The notes under the pieces are model-generated. The model did not search any database and was not told where the DNA came from. It was given only the letters and a program-made list of their open reading frames with translations. Positions 18,363 to 26,076 of a stretch of 64,000 nucleotides of DNA are shown one piece after another. Position numbers and translations under genes: made by a program. The stretch comes from Selenomonas ruminantium subsp. lactilytica TAM6421. GTDB lineage: Bacteria > Bacillota > Negativicutes > Selenomonadales > Selenomonadaceae. Positions within the stretch are counted from its first letter, which is position 1. Every line of letters begins with the position of its first letter. The stretch lies in NCBI RefSeq assembly GCF_000284095.1, contig NC_017068.1:1178001-1242000 (forward strand), in the 5' to 3' direction.

Positions 18363-19534
18363 TGAAGCGGTTGTTGGCAATCTGCATGATGTGTCTCGTC
18401 CTGCTGGGGGCGGCGGGATTTGCCGAAGCGGCCTGGCAACCGGAGCTGTTGGTTTCCCTGGGCACAAAGGGGACAACCCTGCGCCTGTCGTCGGGCAATA
18501 CTCCCGTGGTTTTGAAGCGGCTGGATAATAAGAAGATTGTCTGGCAGGGCAAGGCCGGGGAATTTGCGACGCTGACTTTTGCCGGGACAGGCTGGGAACT
18601 CAATGGCAGAAAGCTCAAGTATGCGGATGCGGCCACTTTGGAACTTACGGTGGCAGATGAGCGCAATCTGGCCAAGCTTATCAGCACCTACGATAATAAG
18701 TCCTATCGTGGGGCCTTGCGGCTGGTGCCGCGCAGGGATGGACTGCACCTCATCAACCGGGTGACGGTGGAGGAATATCTGCAGGGCGTGGTGCCGGAGG
18801 AGATGCCGGCGGAATGGAATGCCGAAGCGGTGAAGGCGCAGGCTGTGGCGGCCCGTACCTATGCCCTGCGTCAGCGCAAGCGTCATGCCAAGGAGGGCTT
18901 TGATGTGTGCGCCACCACCCATTGTCAGCAGTATGGCGGCGTGGCAGTGGAGCGGTCGGCGTCCAACCAGGCCATCAAGGCGACGCATGGTCAGGTGCTG
19001 CAAAGTCATGGGGCGTTGGTGGATGCTCTGTTCCATACCGATTCCGGTGGCATGACGGAAAACAGCGAGGATGTCTGGGGCAGCCGTATCGAATATCTGC
19101 GGGCTGCTAAGGAACTGCGCACGGAGACGTATCCCTGGGAAAAGAATATCACGGCGCAGCAGCTTAGCGGACTTCTGGCGAAACGGGGCAGGAATATCGG
19201 CGAGCTGAAGAAGATCGAGCTTTCGCCCATCCGGATCGGCAAGGCTGAAAAAGACCGTACCGTTTCCGGTCGTGTCAGGACGGTGACCTTTATTGGGAAA
19301 AGTGGCAGGGCCAGTGTGACGGGCAATGACTTGCGGAGCATGCTGGGGCTCAAGAGCACGCTTTTTTCCATGAGCCTGAACCGCAATGTGGTCTTTGTCA
19401 AGGGCTACGGCTGGGGACATGGCCTGGGCATGTCACAGTATGGTGCCAAGGCCTATGCGGACAGTGAGCATTGGGATTATAAGAGGATTCTGCAGCATTA
19501 TTATCATGGTGTGGAATTGAAGAAACTTTATTGA
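18359..19534 (+). CDS. SpoIID/LytB domain protein
   Basis: 391 residues, starting with ATGA overlap on the queH stop, so translationally coupled. A signal peptide spans residues 1-24. The body is a SpoIID/LytB domain ([65 protein letters not shown]). In SpoIID this domain is a lytic transglycosylase acting on peptidoglycan strands without stem peptides. In non-spore-forming Negativicutes a general envelope role is likely (inference). Confidence 0.88.
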   Translation: MMKRLLAICMMCLVLLGAAGFAEAAWQPELLVSLGTKGTTLRLSSGNTPVVLKRLDNKKIVWQGKAGEFATLTFAGTGWELNGRKLKYADAATLELTVADERNLAKLISTYDNKSYRGALRLVPRRDGLHLINRVTVEEYLQGVVPEEMPAEWNAEAVKAQAVAARTYALRQRKRHAKEGFDVCATTHCQQYGGVAVERSASNQAIKATHGQVLQSHGALVDALFHTDSGGMTENSEDVWGSRIEYLRAAKELRTETYPWEKNITAQQLSGLLAKRGRNIGELKKIELSPIRIGKAEKDRTVSGRVRTVTFIGKSGRASVTGNDLRSMLGLKSTLFSMSLNRNVVFVKGYGWGHGLGMSQYGAKAYADSEHWDYKRILQHYYHGVELKKLY

Positions 19535-19550
19535 TAGAAGGATTGTATTT

Positions 19551-20645
19551 ATGTTATTACTTTCAGATTTTGATTATGAACTGCCTGAGGAGCGCATTGC
19601 CCAGGTTCCTATCGAACCACGCAACGCCTCCCGGCTGATGGTGCTGGATCCGGTGGAAAAGACCATGGAGCACCGTCATTTCTATGACCTCAAGGAATAT
19701 GTGGAGCCGGGGGATACCCTGATCTTCAACGATACCCGCGTAATGCCGGCCCGTCTGATCGGGCATCGCGACCAGACCGGCGGCAAGGTGGAAGTTTTCC
19801 TGCTGCGTCGCATTGATGCCACCCATTGGGAAACACTGGTCAAGCCGGGCAAGAAAGCCAAGCCGGGCTATAAGATCAACTTCAGCGACGAGCTGAGCTG
19901 TGTGGTCACGGATCATACGGATTTTGGCGGCCGCGTGGTGGAGTTCCAATATGAAGGCATTTTTGAGGAAATTCTGGACCGTCTGGGTGAGACGCCTCTG
20001 CCGCCTTATATCCATGAAAAGTTGGAGGACAAGGAACGGTATCAGACGGTTTATAACCGCGAGGAAGGTTCGGCGGCTGCGCCGACAGCCGGCCTGCATT
20101 TCACCAAGGAGCAGATGCAGGAACTCAAGGATATGGGCGTGAACCTGGGCTTTGTGACCTTGCATGTGGGGCTGGGCACCTTCCGTCCCGTCAATGTGGA
20201 AGATATCCAGAAGCATGATATGCACAAGGAGTTTTACCATGTGCCGGAAGAAACGGCCAAGCTTATCATGGAAACCAAGGCTGCAGGCCATCGAGTGATC
20301 GCCGTGGGTACCACCAGCATCCGCACTTTGGAGTCCGCAGCGGACGGCGTGGGGGAAATCTCCGCCAAGAGCGGCTGGACGCAGATTTTCATCTATCCGG
20401 GTTATGATTTCAAGATCGTGGATGCCATCATCACCAACTTCCATCTGCCCAAGTCCACGTTGATCATGCTGATCAGTGCCTTTGCGGGCCGGGAGTTCGT
20501 TCTCGATGCCTATAAGACGGCGGTGGAGATGGAGTATCGTTTCTTCAGTTTTGGCGACGCTATGTATCTCTCAGTACAACAGCCAAAAGAAGAACGCGAC
20601 AAAGAGCTGGCGGCCCTTGAAGCGTCTCATCAGCAAGCTGAATAA
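19551..20645 (+). CDS. queA: tRNA preQ1 ribosyltransferase-isomerase QueA, with a phage-supplied C-terminus
   Basis: 364 residues. QueA moves the ribosyl part of S-adenosylmethionine to preQ1 in tRNA, forming epoxyqueuosine, which QueH then reduces. Family landmarks: [87 protein letters not shown]. The last 28 codons (from 20558) come from the integrated phage. The displaced host version lies at 54754-54843 and is the same length, with 18 of 28 residues identical. The protein therefore stays full length in the lysogen. The tgt gene often found next to queA is not here. Confidence 0.95.
   Translation: MLLLSDFDYELPEERIAQVPIEPRNASRLMVLDPVEKTMEHRHFYDLKEYVEPGDTLIFNDTRVMPARLIGHRDQTGGKVEVFLLRRIDATHWETLVKPGKKAKPGYKINFSDELSCVVTDHTDFGGRVVEFQYEGIFEEILDRLGETPLPPYIHEKLEDKERYQTVYNREEGSAAAPTAGLHFTKEQMQELKDMGVNLGFVTLHVGLGTFRPVNVEDIQKHDMHKEFYHVPEETAKLIMETKAAGHRVIAVGTTSIRTLESAADGVGEISAKSGWTQIFIYPGYDFKIVDAIITNFHLPKSTLIMLISAFAGREFVLDAYKTAVEMEYRFFSFGDAMYLSVQQPKEERDKELAALEASHQQAE
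20551..20577 (+). other. attL, serine-recombinase attachment site inside queA
   Basis: Host half TTGGC, core GA (20556-20557), then CGC and the phage arm TATGTATCTCTCAGTAC (20561-20577). That arm is an imperfect inverted copy (13 of 17) of the attR arm GTACTTAGCAGTACATA. The crossover falls inside the Asp codon of FGDAM. Confidence 0.75.
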
Positions 20646-20652
20646 ATGACAG

Positions 20653-20694
20653 GAAGCACCGGAAAGTCGTAGGATTGCCGGTGCTTCTTTTTTT
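20653..20694 (+). terminator. Terminator between queA and the integrase gene
   Basis: GAAGCACCGG (20653-20662) and CCGGTGCTTC (20678-20687) form a 10-bp perfect stem followed by a T-run. It is phage DNA and ends the rebuilt queA transcript. Pairing also permits use by the convergent integrase gene. Confidence 0.85.
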
Positions 20695-22393
20695 ACAACT
20701 CATATTCAAATCTATGCGTTTGCCCGTTGGTAAATTCGAGCTCGATGATTCTGCCATTGCGTACCGTGATGCGGGACACAATGGTGTTTACGAACTCCTT
20801 CAGCATGGCGGCATCGGTATTAGTGGCAAGCTGTTCAAAATCAATCCTGCCTTTTTGCAGGGAGGTGCTCATGAAGAAATGGGCAGCCTTTTGGACGAAT
20901 ATTTCCTCGGATAGATTGGTGGCAAAGATGGAATCCTTGCGGATGGCTTCGAGTTCCCTTTTGATGCGCGCAATATTATCTTCCAGGGCTTTCTTTTGCT
21001 GCAGGAATTCGGCCTGCCCCATGGCATCATCTGCATACAGAAACAGTTGCTTCAACCGGTCAAGGGCGCGGGTGTTCTTATCCAACTCCGCTTGCAGGTT
21101 TTCATCTTTGCGTTTAGCCGCTTCCGGGCCATGTCCATTTTTCATCGGCTGGTATTCAGTGGTACTGGCGAGGTTATCTATCAGCGTGGTACGGATGCTG
21201 GCAAGTGTAGCAGGGGAGATGGCTTTTATTTCGCGGAAGGTATCACCACGCAGTAAGGTGCTGCGGATTCGGCGCGTCTGCCAGCGTGGCGAAAACTCCT
21301 TTTTCAGCCGGATCATGTTGCTGATGTAGTTGAAGACAAAGTTGCCAACGGTTATATCGGTGACATACTTATTATCGCAAAGTGCCTTTTGCCGCCGGCC
21401 ACTGCATTGGTACATCGAAGGCCGGTATCCGGAAGCCAGCGTCCGGCTGAGGGAAGCGAAGTAGTTGTCCCCGCAGTTGCCGCATTTTATCAGTCCGGCG
21501 AAGATATGAATGTTCTTTCGCTGGGAGTGGGTGGCTTTTCCCTGCAGGCGGCGGTTCTTGGTCAGCCAGTAGTCGATGGTGGCATATTCTTCCTGTGTGA
21601 ATAAAGCATCATGGTGCTTACTGCACATGACCCAGTCTTTTTTGTCCTTGAAGGTGAAAGTGCCCTTCGCCTCATTTCGGTAATTATAGCGGTAAGTGCC
21701 GCGATAAAAGGGACTGCGCAGGATAATCGCTACGGTCTGCGGCGTCCAGCCAAAACCACGCCGGGTGCGTCGGCCAATGGCATTGAGTTCATGAGCCGTA
21801 CCGGTGATGGAGTGAAGGCGCAGATAGATGTTTTTCAGCTCAAGGACCACTTTGGCCTCATCTTCGCGGATCGAGAATGAATCCGTCTCCTTGTCATAGC
21901 TGTATCCAAAAGGCACGCGGCCGCCGTTCCATTTTCCTTCGGCGGCCCGGGCGTTCATCGTGGACATGACGCGCTCGCTGGTCATATTGCGTTCCAACTC
22001 GGCAAAGACCAGGATAATCTTCAGCATGGCTTCGCCCATGGCCGTGGACGTGTCAAACTGTTCGTTTTTCGAAACGAAGGTTACGCCCAGTTTCTTGCAC
22101 TCCGCATACATGGACGCAAAATCCAGCAGGTTGCGGCTGACGCGGTCAATTTTCCAGACCAGCACATGGGAAAATTCCCCTTCCTTGATACGCTCCATCA
22201 TCTCCTGGAACGCTGGCCGGTCTGTATTCTTCCCGGAATATCCGGCATCCTCAAAAACTTCGTAATCCTCAATGTTGAGGGCATACTTTGCATAGTTAAT
22301 CATATCGCTCCGCTGCATCGGCAGGGAGTCCTTGTCTACCTGATGGATGGTAGACACACGGCAGTATATCGCCGCCTTCTTCGCTCCTGGCAT
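20693..22393 (-). CDS. Large serine recombinase (phage integrase)
   Basis: 566 residues. The N-terminal resolvase domain (about 6-150) starts AAIYCRVST with the catalytic Ser14, then EDAGYSGKNTDRPAF, VWKIDRVSRN and AELERNMTSERV. The recombinase domain follows (WNGGRVPFGYSYD). A zinc ribbon with Cys304-x2-Cys307 and later Cys pairs comes next, then a coiled-coil region near 430-510 and a C-terminal tail. Large serine integrases join attP and attB through a 2-bp core, matching the GA core found in queA. The gene lies against attL and reads toward it, the usual position. Confidence 0.95.
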   Translation of the reverse strand: MPGAKKAAIYCRVSTIHQVDKDSLPMQRSDMINYAKYALNIEDYEVFEDAGYSGKNTDRPAFQEMMERIKEGEFSHVLVWKIDRVSRNLLDFASMYAECKKLGVTFVSKNEQFDTSTAMGEAMLKIILVFAELERNMTSERVMSTMNARAAEGKWNGGRVPFGYSYDKETDSFSIREDEAKVVLELKNIYLRLHSITGTAHELNAIGRRTRRGFGWTPQTVAIILRSPFYRGTYRYNYRNEAKGTFTFKDKKDWVMCSKHHDALFTQEEYATIDYWLTKNRRLQGKATHSQRKNIHIFAGLIKCGNCGDNYFASLSRTLASGYRPSMYQCSGRRQKALCDNKYVTDITVGNFVFNYISNMIRLKKEFSPRWQTRRIRSTLLRGDTFREIKAISPATLASIRTTLIDNLASTTEYQPMKNGHGPEAAKRKDENLQAELDKNTRALDRLKQLFLYADDAMGQAEFLQQKKALEDNIARIKRELEAIRKDSIFATNLSEEIFVQKAAHFFMSTSLQKGRIDFEQLATNTDAAMLKEFVNTIVSRITVRNGRIIELEFTNGQTHRFEYEL

Positions 22394-22456
22394 AGAGCCA
22401 GCCTCCTTTCGGAGACCGTCAGATGTTCTATTCTCATTGTAGCGAATAAAAAATTC

Positions 22457-22484
22457 CCCAACGCACGCGGATATGTGTGTTGGG
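22457..22484. promoter_or_regulatory. Hairpin in the integrase upstream region
   Basis: CCCAACGCAC (22457-22466) pairs with GTGTGTTGGG (22475-22484) through one G-U. It lies in the 187-base gap between the integrase start and hicA. The role is unknown; it could damp read-through into int or be an operator. Confidence 0.35.
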
Positions 22485-22514
22485 ATTATGCAATGCCTTT
22501 TCTTTTTGGTTCGA

Positions 22515-22557
22515 ATACGTGTAAATACTTGCGATACGTGTAAATATGTGCTATAGT
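22515..22557 (+). promoter_or_regulatory. hicAB promoter with two direct-repeat operator candidates
   Basis: TTGCGA (22529-22534), 17 bases, TATAGT (22552-22557). ATACGTGTAAATA occurs twice, at 22515-22527 and 22534-22546, 19 bp apart, just upstream of and inside the promoter. HicB-type antitoxins repress their own operons, so these are good candidate HicB sites (inference). Confidence 0.6.
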
Positions 22558-22580
22558 ATAATCATAGAAAGGGGGATAAC

Positions 22581-22763
22581 ATGAAGCCAAAGGACTTACT
22601 AAAAATCCTTGAAGCGGATGGGTGGCAGGTTGAACGGATACGAGGCTCACATCATATCCTAAAGCACCCGACAAAGCCGGGACGGCCCGTTATCCCAATG
22701 CATAACAAGGACATGAAGCCGGGAACATTCAACAGTATTTTGAAGCAGGCAGGGATCAAATAA
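22581..22763 (+). CDS. hicA: HicA toxin, mRNA interferase
   Basis: 60 residues, typical for HicA. The dsRBD-like fold is recognisable: KPKDLLKILEADGWQ, then RGSHHILKHP with the catalytic His24, and VIPMHNKDMKPGT. HicA cleaves mRNAs until bound by HicB, here encoded 30 bases downstream. The toxin-first order is usual for hicAB. As part of the prophage it could stabilise the element or act against other phages. Confidence 0.93.
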   Translation: MKPKDLLKILEADGWQVERIRGSHHILKHPTKPGRPVIPMHNKDMKPGTFNSILKQAGIK

Positions 22764-22793
22764 AATCCCTGCCCCTCTAAGGGGGCATATATT

Positions 22794-23192
22794 ATGGGAA
22801 AAATTTTTTATCCAGCAGTATTTCATCCGGAAGATGATGGTGGCTATTCTGTCGACTTCCCAGATTTGTTGGGGTGCGTGACGGAAGGAGACACGCTGGA
22901 GGAAGCCATGGCCATGGCAGAGGACGCTTTGGGCATCTATCTTTATACGCTCAAAGAGGACAAGGAAGAAGCTTCGGCTCCTTCTAGCCCAGCAGACATC
23001 AAGGTAGGCGGCCGCGATTTCGTGACGCTCATAGAATATGATGAGGTTGCCTATCTGAAGCGTACAGACAGTCATGCCGTGAAAAAGACTTTGACCATAC
23101 CAGCATGGATGGATGTGTTGGCCAAAGAGCATAATTTGAACTTTTCAAATGTCTTGCAGAACGCCATTCGTAGAGAATTAAATTTAGCTTGA
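22794..23192 (+). CDS. hicB: HicB antitoxin
   Basis: 132 residues. The N-terminal HicB RNase-H-like partial fold (YPAVFHPEDDGGYSVDFPDLLGCVTEGDTLEEAM) masks HicA. The C-terminal ~45 residues (KKTLTIPAWMDVLAKEHNLNFSNVLQNAIRREL) form a ribbon-helix-helix DNA-binding domain for autoregulation. The stop codon is next to a strong hairpin shared with an antisense RNA. Confidence 0.93.
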   Translation: MGKIFYPAVFHPEDDGGYSVDFPDLLGCVTEGDTLEEAMAMAEDALGIYLYTLKEDKEEASAPSSPADIKVGGRDFVTLIEYDEVAYLKRTDSHAVKKTLTIPAWMDVLAKEHNLNFSNVLQNAIRRELNLA

Positions 23193-23300
23193 CACAAAAA
23201 GCCCCTTAGCAACGACCACGAATCGTATGCTAAGGGGCTTTTGTGTGTAAATAGATCTGCGGCAAATAGCTGCATATATTTACGATCGGTACTTTAAGCA
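23191..23300 (-). ncRNA. Predicted minus-strand RNA, orphan antitoxin-like copy
   Basis: A minus-strand promoter TTGATA (23334-23329), 17 bases, TATACT (23311-23306) would start an RNA near 23300. It would end at the hairpin formed by 23193-23211 and 23228-23245. Promoter, spacer and hairpin sequence (AGCCCCTTAGCA) are close copies of those of the antisense RNA at 23925-24020, but no toxin peptide lies opposite. It may be a remnant or a decoy. Confidence 0.45.
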
Positions 23301-23366
23301 ATGTCAGTATAGCATACGTTTACAGGGATATCAATATATGTGGTTTTAAGCAAATGGATTTTGTGC

Positions 23367-23372
23367 TATAAT
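23367..23372 (+). promoter_or_regulatory. Extended -10 promoter of toxin peptide 1
   Basis: TGC-TATAAT (TATAAT at 23367-23372) with a weak TTTTAA 17 bases upstream. It would give a leader of about 45 bases before the GTG at 23426. Confidence 0.45.
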
Positions 23373-23425
23373 AGCCATTGTCGCGCCCTGAACCGGCAAT
23401 TTGACGGGGAGGGAGGTGGAAACCA

Positions 23426-23521
23426 GTGATAGACATCATGTTCACATTCTTAGTTGGTGTAGCCGCTGGAATAACGGCGAACTACATCTATGAGCGGTTT
23501 TTAAGTCGCGACAAACGGTAA
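23426..23521 (+). CDS. Type I toxin-like membrane peptide 1 (31 aa)
   Basis: GTG start with GGGAGGTGG just upstream. The 31-residue product has one hydrophobic helix (MFTFLVGVAAGITANYIYE) and a charged end (RFLSRDKR). Size, single membrane span and basic tail are those of type I toxins such as the TxpA/Fst/holin-like groups. The 3' region carries a strong hairpin (23565-23579 with 23593-23607), and a minus-strand promoter at 23686-23657 would make an RNA overlapping the toxin transcript's 3' end. Toxicity is inferred only. Peptide 2 downstream is related (the same G-x-x-A-x-Y-I-Y pattern). Confidence 0.55.
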   Translation: MIDIMFTFLVGVAAGITANYIYERFLSRDKR

Positions 23522-23559
23522 TACCCGCAGGCGGTTGATTCTCTACTAGACCGCAGGCA

Positions 23560-23650
23560 AACAGAAAAGCCCTTAAGCAGGTCTCTACTCCATGCTTAAG
23601 GGCTTTTTCTGTCGGTGTCAACCTAATGACAGACATTGTTCACTTCTTGT
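23560..23650 (-). ncRNA. Predicted antisense RNA antitoxin for peptide 1
   Basis: Minus-strand promoter TTGCTA (23686-23681), 18 bases, TATAAT (23662-23657). The RNA would end in the bidirectional hairpin AAAAGCCCTTAAGCA/TGCTTAAGGGCTTTT and overlap the toxin transcript tail to tail. Confidence 0.5.
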
Positions 23651-23720
23651 GAGTCCATTATAACACAGGTGCAGGAGTAATAGCAATATACAGTTGTGGG
23701 GCGGGCGGGCTGTTTTAGTG

Positions 23721-23750
23721 TTGTGCCAGCTGCAGCAGATGTGATATACT
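23721..23750 (+). promoter_or_regulatory. Promoter of toxin peptide 2
   Basis: TTGTGC (23721-23726), 18 bases, TATACT (23745-23750), 47 bases before the ATG at 23797. Confidence 0.5.
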
Positions 23751-23796
23751 ACTCATGCTGCTGTGAGCAGACACCTCTATGAAGGGAGGTGAGCAT

Positions 23797-23886
23797 ATGA
23801 TTCCAGAAACTATAATCTTTTCCATCGTTGTGAATGTTACCTGCGGTATTATCGCAGCGTATATTTACGACAGGTACGTTAAGTAA
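23797..23886 (+). CDS. Type I toxin-like membrane peptide 2 (29 aa)
   Basis: ATG 23797 with RBS GGGAGGTGAGC. The 29 residues are mostly one membrane helix (IIFSIVVNVTCGIIAAYIY) ending DRYVK. It is a diverged paralogue of peptide 1 in the same arrangement: own promoter, peptide, hairpin (23934-23948 with 23965-23981), and an opposing minus-strand promoter at 24055-24027. The expected function is membrane depolarisation when the antisense RNA is lost (family inference). Confidence 0.55.
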   Translation: MIPETIIFSIVVNVTCGIIAAYIYDRYVK

Positions 23887-23924
23887 CAGCAGCACTCGTC
23901 CAAAGGTAACCGCTAATTGCCGAA

Positions 23925-24020
23925 GGACAACACAAAAAGCCCCTAGCAACGACCGCTAATCGTATGCTAGGGGTTATTTTTGTCGGTGAGCACATGACTC
24001 TCAACCATAATCTTTCCATT
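23925..24020 (-). ncRNA. Predicted antisense RNA antitoxin for peptide 2
   Basis: Minus-strand promoter TTGATA (24055-24050), 17 bases, TATACT (24032-24027). The RNA of about 95 bases ends at the AAAAAGCCCCTAGCA hairpin, whose minus-strand copy is followed by TTTTT. Confidence 0.5.
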
Positions 24021-24126
24021 GCCCTAAGTATAGCATACGTTTGCGGGAATATCAATATGTGTCGTCCAGGCGGGCGGGGGTGTGGTAAAATATTAGTGAT
24101 GGGTGTTGCAGAAAGTGAGGGGAACT

Positions 24127-24282
24127 ATGGATAAATATTACAAAAGAATGCGTATTCTAAGAAAAATAGTATTGTGGCTAATAGTGATAATGTTCTTTTT
24201 TTCTGAGAGTGTAAATGAAAAAATGAATCAGATTATGATGTTTCTTCTTTTTTCTGAGATTTGCAGTATTTCAGATAAATAA
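24127..24282 (+). CDS. Small membrane peptide (51 aa), convergent with the gene below
   Basis: ATG 24127 follows GTGAGGGGAAC. The 51-residue product has a basic N-terminus (KYYKRMRILRK) and a hydrophobic stretch (IVLWLIVIMFFF). Its last 50 bases overlap, tail to tail, the end of the minus-strand gene 24233-25069. No family recognised. It could be a toxin-like peptide or an accessory to the opposing protein. Confidence 0.4.
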   Translation: MDKYYKRMRILRKIVLWLIVIMFFFSESVNEKMNQIMMFLLFSEICSISDK

Positions 24283-25069
24283 CTAAGTCGGTAAAAAGTA
24301 CAGCCAAGCAAGCGATGGCTTTCACAAACTCTGAAGAATCAGCTATGTTGTAAAGTGTGGTTAGTTCAACACTGATTTGCTCGCATAATGCAATATATGC
24401 ATCGAGATTGTCGATGCATTCATCTTTCTCAGCGACATGTACCAAAGCAGCGTCTACTTGCTGACAAAGCTCCGGCTGATTTTCCTCCATGTACGCAAAG
24501 GCCGGTAATGTTACACTAGCCTGAGGGATATCTGCGTGTACTGCAGGAAATAAATGGTCAATGCTTTGTAAGGTTTCCTCCAGAGCGGTGATTCTCGAGA
24601 GTCTGGTCATCTGTGTGAAGGCCCTTTGATGTGCAGCAAAAGATGCGGTCACCTCAACAAGCGGCTGCCGGAGCATGGCCATTACATCGACAGATGGCTT
24701 CAATGCAGGCTGACGTATCTTAGTGAATTGCTTCTGGTGCTTTATGATTTGTTGAAAGTGCTGTGTGGCGGTGGCTGCAGAAGATTCAGCGAGAGTCTGG
24801 TGCCATGTTGCCATAGCTTCCATGACAGGTTTTGCGGTCAGCCCTGTAGTGGCATATGGCTTAGCTGCCTGAAGCATGCTTGGGGACATGATCTTTTGAA
24901 TTAGTTCCTGATGCAGGCGAGCTTTGTCCAGTGTTGGGTGGGCGGCACGGCTTATTTTCTGTTGCTGTTCGCTTAAATGTCTAAAAACACTAGATTGCAA
25001 TAATTCTGCTATTGATGCCAAGGCAGGGGATTGCCATTCTGATTGCTTGAAAGAACCTGTTTTGTTCAT
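24233..25069 (-). CDS. C-terminally membrane-anchored hypothetical protein
   Basis: 278 residues from ATG 25069 (AAAGGATG upstream); an earlier in-frame ATG at 25099 has no RBS. Long amphipathic helices fill residues 1-200, with an internal near-repeat (AKPVMEAMATWHQ...HQKQFTKIRQ and KPSVDVMAMLRQ...HQRAFTQMTR). Near the C-terminus a hydrophobic segment (AIACLAVLFTDLVIYL) is followed by a Lys/Glu-rich cytosolic tail. No family recognised. Next to the repressor gene and on the lysogenic strand, it may be expressed in the lysogen, so superinfection exclusion is one possibility (inference). Confidence 0.55.
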   Translation of the reverse strand: MNKTGSFKQSEWQSPALASIAELLQSSVFRHLSEQQQKISRAAHPTLDKARLHQELIQKIMSPSMLQAAKPYATTGLTAKPVMEAMATWHQTLAESSAATATQHFQQIIKHQKQFTKIRQPALKPSVDVMAMLRQPLVEVTASFAAHQRAFTQMTRLSRITALEETLQSIDHLFPAVHADIPQASVTLPAFAYMEENQPELCQQVDAALVHVAEKDECIDNLDAYIALCEQISVELTTLYNIADSSEFVKAIACLAVLFTDLVIYLKYCKSQKKEETS

Positions 25070-25097
25070 ATTTATCACATCCTTTCCAAGCCGCCTC

Positions 25098-25125
25098 ATC
25101 TACGGGGCGGCTTTTTGTTGTGCTT
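25098..25125. terminator. Bidirectional hairpin below the repressor gene
   Basis: AAGCCGCC and GGCGGCTT (25098-25105 and 25118-25125, approximately) close an eight-bp stem. The plus-strand side is followed by TTTTTGTTG. It lies between the repressor stop and the anchored-protein start. Confidence 0.5.
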
Positions 25126-25165
25126 GGGCGGGGGGAGTCTTCTGTGGGATGCTTTTTCCAAATCT

Positions 25166-25576
25166 TTATCCAATACGTTCGGCGGTGCTCATCGGCGTTT
25201 CTTCCACGGCTTCGCCCTGAGCACGCACTTCCGGCTTTAGGATGGTATCGACGATGGATTTGTCTCGGTCGTTGGCGTTGCGATAGGCTTCAACGAGGGC
25301 AGCTTCTTCAGGGGTGAGGGTATCGGGCTGGATTTGTGGCTGCTGGCGGGCGGCTGCAGGGGAGTCTGCCTGGTGGCCCTGAGGCTGGTCGGACAGGCCA
25401 AGGAGATAGTCGGTGGTGACGTTGAAGTAGGCGGCAATTCTTGAAAGAGTGGCGTAATCAGGTTGCCGCCGTCCTTGCTCGTACATACCGATAGCACTGG
25501 CTGAAATTTGTAGCGCTTTGCTTAATTCTGCTTGGGTTATTTGTTTATCTAGACGAAGTTCTTTCAGTTTAAGCAT
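25166..25576 (-). CDS. Phage repressor, XRE-family (cI-like)
   Basis: 136 residues. The helix-turn-helix occupies about residues 5-60 (ITQAELSKALQISASAIGMYEQGRR, then YATLSRIAAYFNVTTDYLLG). A Gln/Ala/Pro linker follows, then a short helical C-terminus (LTPEEAALVEAYRNANDRDK). It has no LexA-like peptidase domain, so induction would need an antirepressor or another signal. It is divergent from a cro-like gene across 143 bases holding four operator candidates. Confidence 0.85.
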   Translation of the reverse strand: MLKLKELRLDKQITQAELSKALQISASAIGMYEQGRRQPDYATLSRIAAYFNVTTDYLLGLSDQPQGHQADSPAAARQQPQIQPDTLTPEEAALVEAYRNANDRDKSIVDTILKPEVRAQGEAVEETPMSTAERIG

Positions 25577-25606
25577 ATTCAGGACCTCACTTTCACTGTT
25601 ATATTA

Positions 25607-25706
25607 ACACATATTGTGTGTATAACGAAATTGTCTCACACGAAATGTGTTGACAATACACAAAACGTGTGATATGCTTTGTGTGTAGTGATTACACGAA
25701 TTGTGT
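25607..25706. promoter_or_regulatory. Lysogeny control region with four ACAC-N5-GTGT operators
   Basis: 13-bp operator candidates at 25607-25619 (ACACATATTGTGT), 25638-25650 (ACACGAAATGTGT), 25658-25670 (ACACAAAACGTGT) and 25694-25706 (ACACGAATTGTGT). The rightward promoter TTGACA (25650-25655), 17 bases, TATGCT (25673-25678) has operator 2 at its -35 and operator 3 in its spacer. Operator 1 lies closest to the repressor gene start. Confidence 0.75.
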
Positions 25707-25719
25707 AGGGGGTGATTGT

Positions 25720-25929
25720 ATGGAATGTCTAATTTCCTTCCGTAAGATGCAGGGATTGACACGCGCAGAAGTAGCTTTAAAGCTAGGTGTATCACATAGT
25801 CTATATGAAAAAATTGAATTAGGAGACAGAAAGCCCAGTCGAAGTTTCATGGAAAAGTTTAAACGCACATTTCCTTCGTTTGATATGAATATTTTTTTTG
25901 ATGAAGGACTACACGAAGAGTGTAGTTAA
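25720..25929 (+). CDS. Cro-like HTH regulator
   Basis: 69 residues from ATG 25720 (RBS GGGGGTGA). Almost all of it is an XRE-type helix-turn-helix (LTRAEVALKLGVSHSLYEKIELGDRKPS). It is the first rightward gene opposite the repressor, the classical cro position, and would be expressed when the repressor leaves operators 2 and 3. Confidence 0.75.
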   Translation: MECLISFRKMQGLTRAEVALKLGVSHSLYEKIELGDRKPSRSFMEKFKRTFPSFDMNIFFDEGLHEECS

Positions 25930-25941
25930 AAGGTTACGAAC

Positions 25942-26076
25942 ATGGTTGCTGTATTTGATTGGAAAATTTTTGTGAACATATCAAAATATTATGATACATG
26001 GCTAGATGGGGGGAATAACGGCATAGAGGCGCAGTTAAACATTGTTTTGGAACATCAATATATAACAGAATGTTAA
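25942..26076 (+). CDS. Short hypothetical ORF (44 aa)
   Basis: ATG 25942 with a weak AAAGG upstream, 12 bases after the cro-like gene. It is not notably hydrophobic. It ends four bases inside the minus-strand exonuclease gene (tail to tail). It may be a real early gene or chance. Confidence 0.3.
   Translation: MVAVFDWKIFVNISKYYDTWLDGGNNGIEAQLNIVLEHQYITEC

Noticed and set aside
23191-23985. CRISPR array
   Set aside because: Three hairpins with similar AGCCCCT(T)AGCA stems recur, but spacing and length are irregular, no spacers exist and no cas genes are near. They are terminators of antisense RNA modules.
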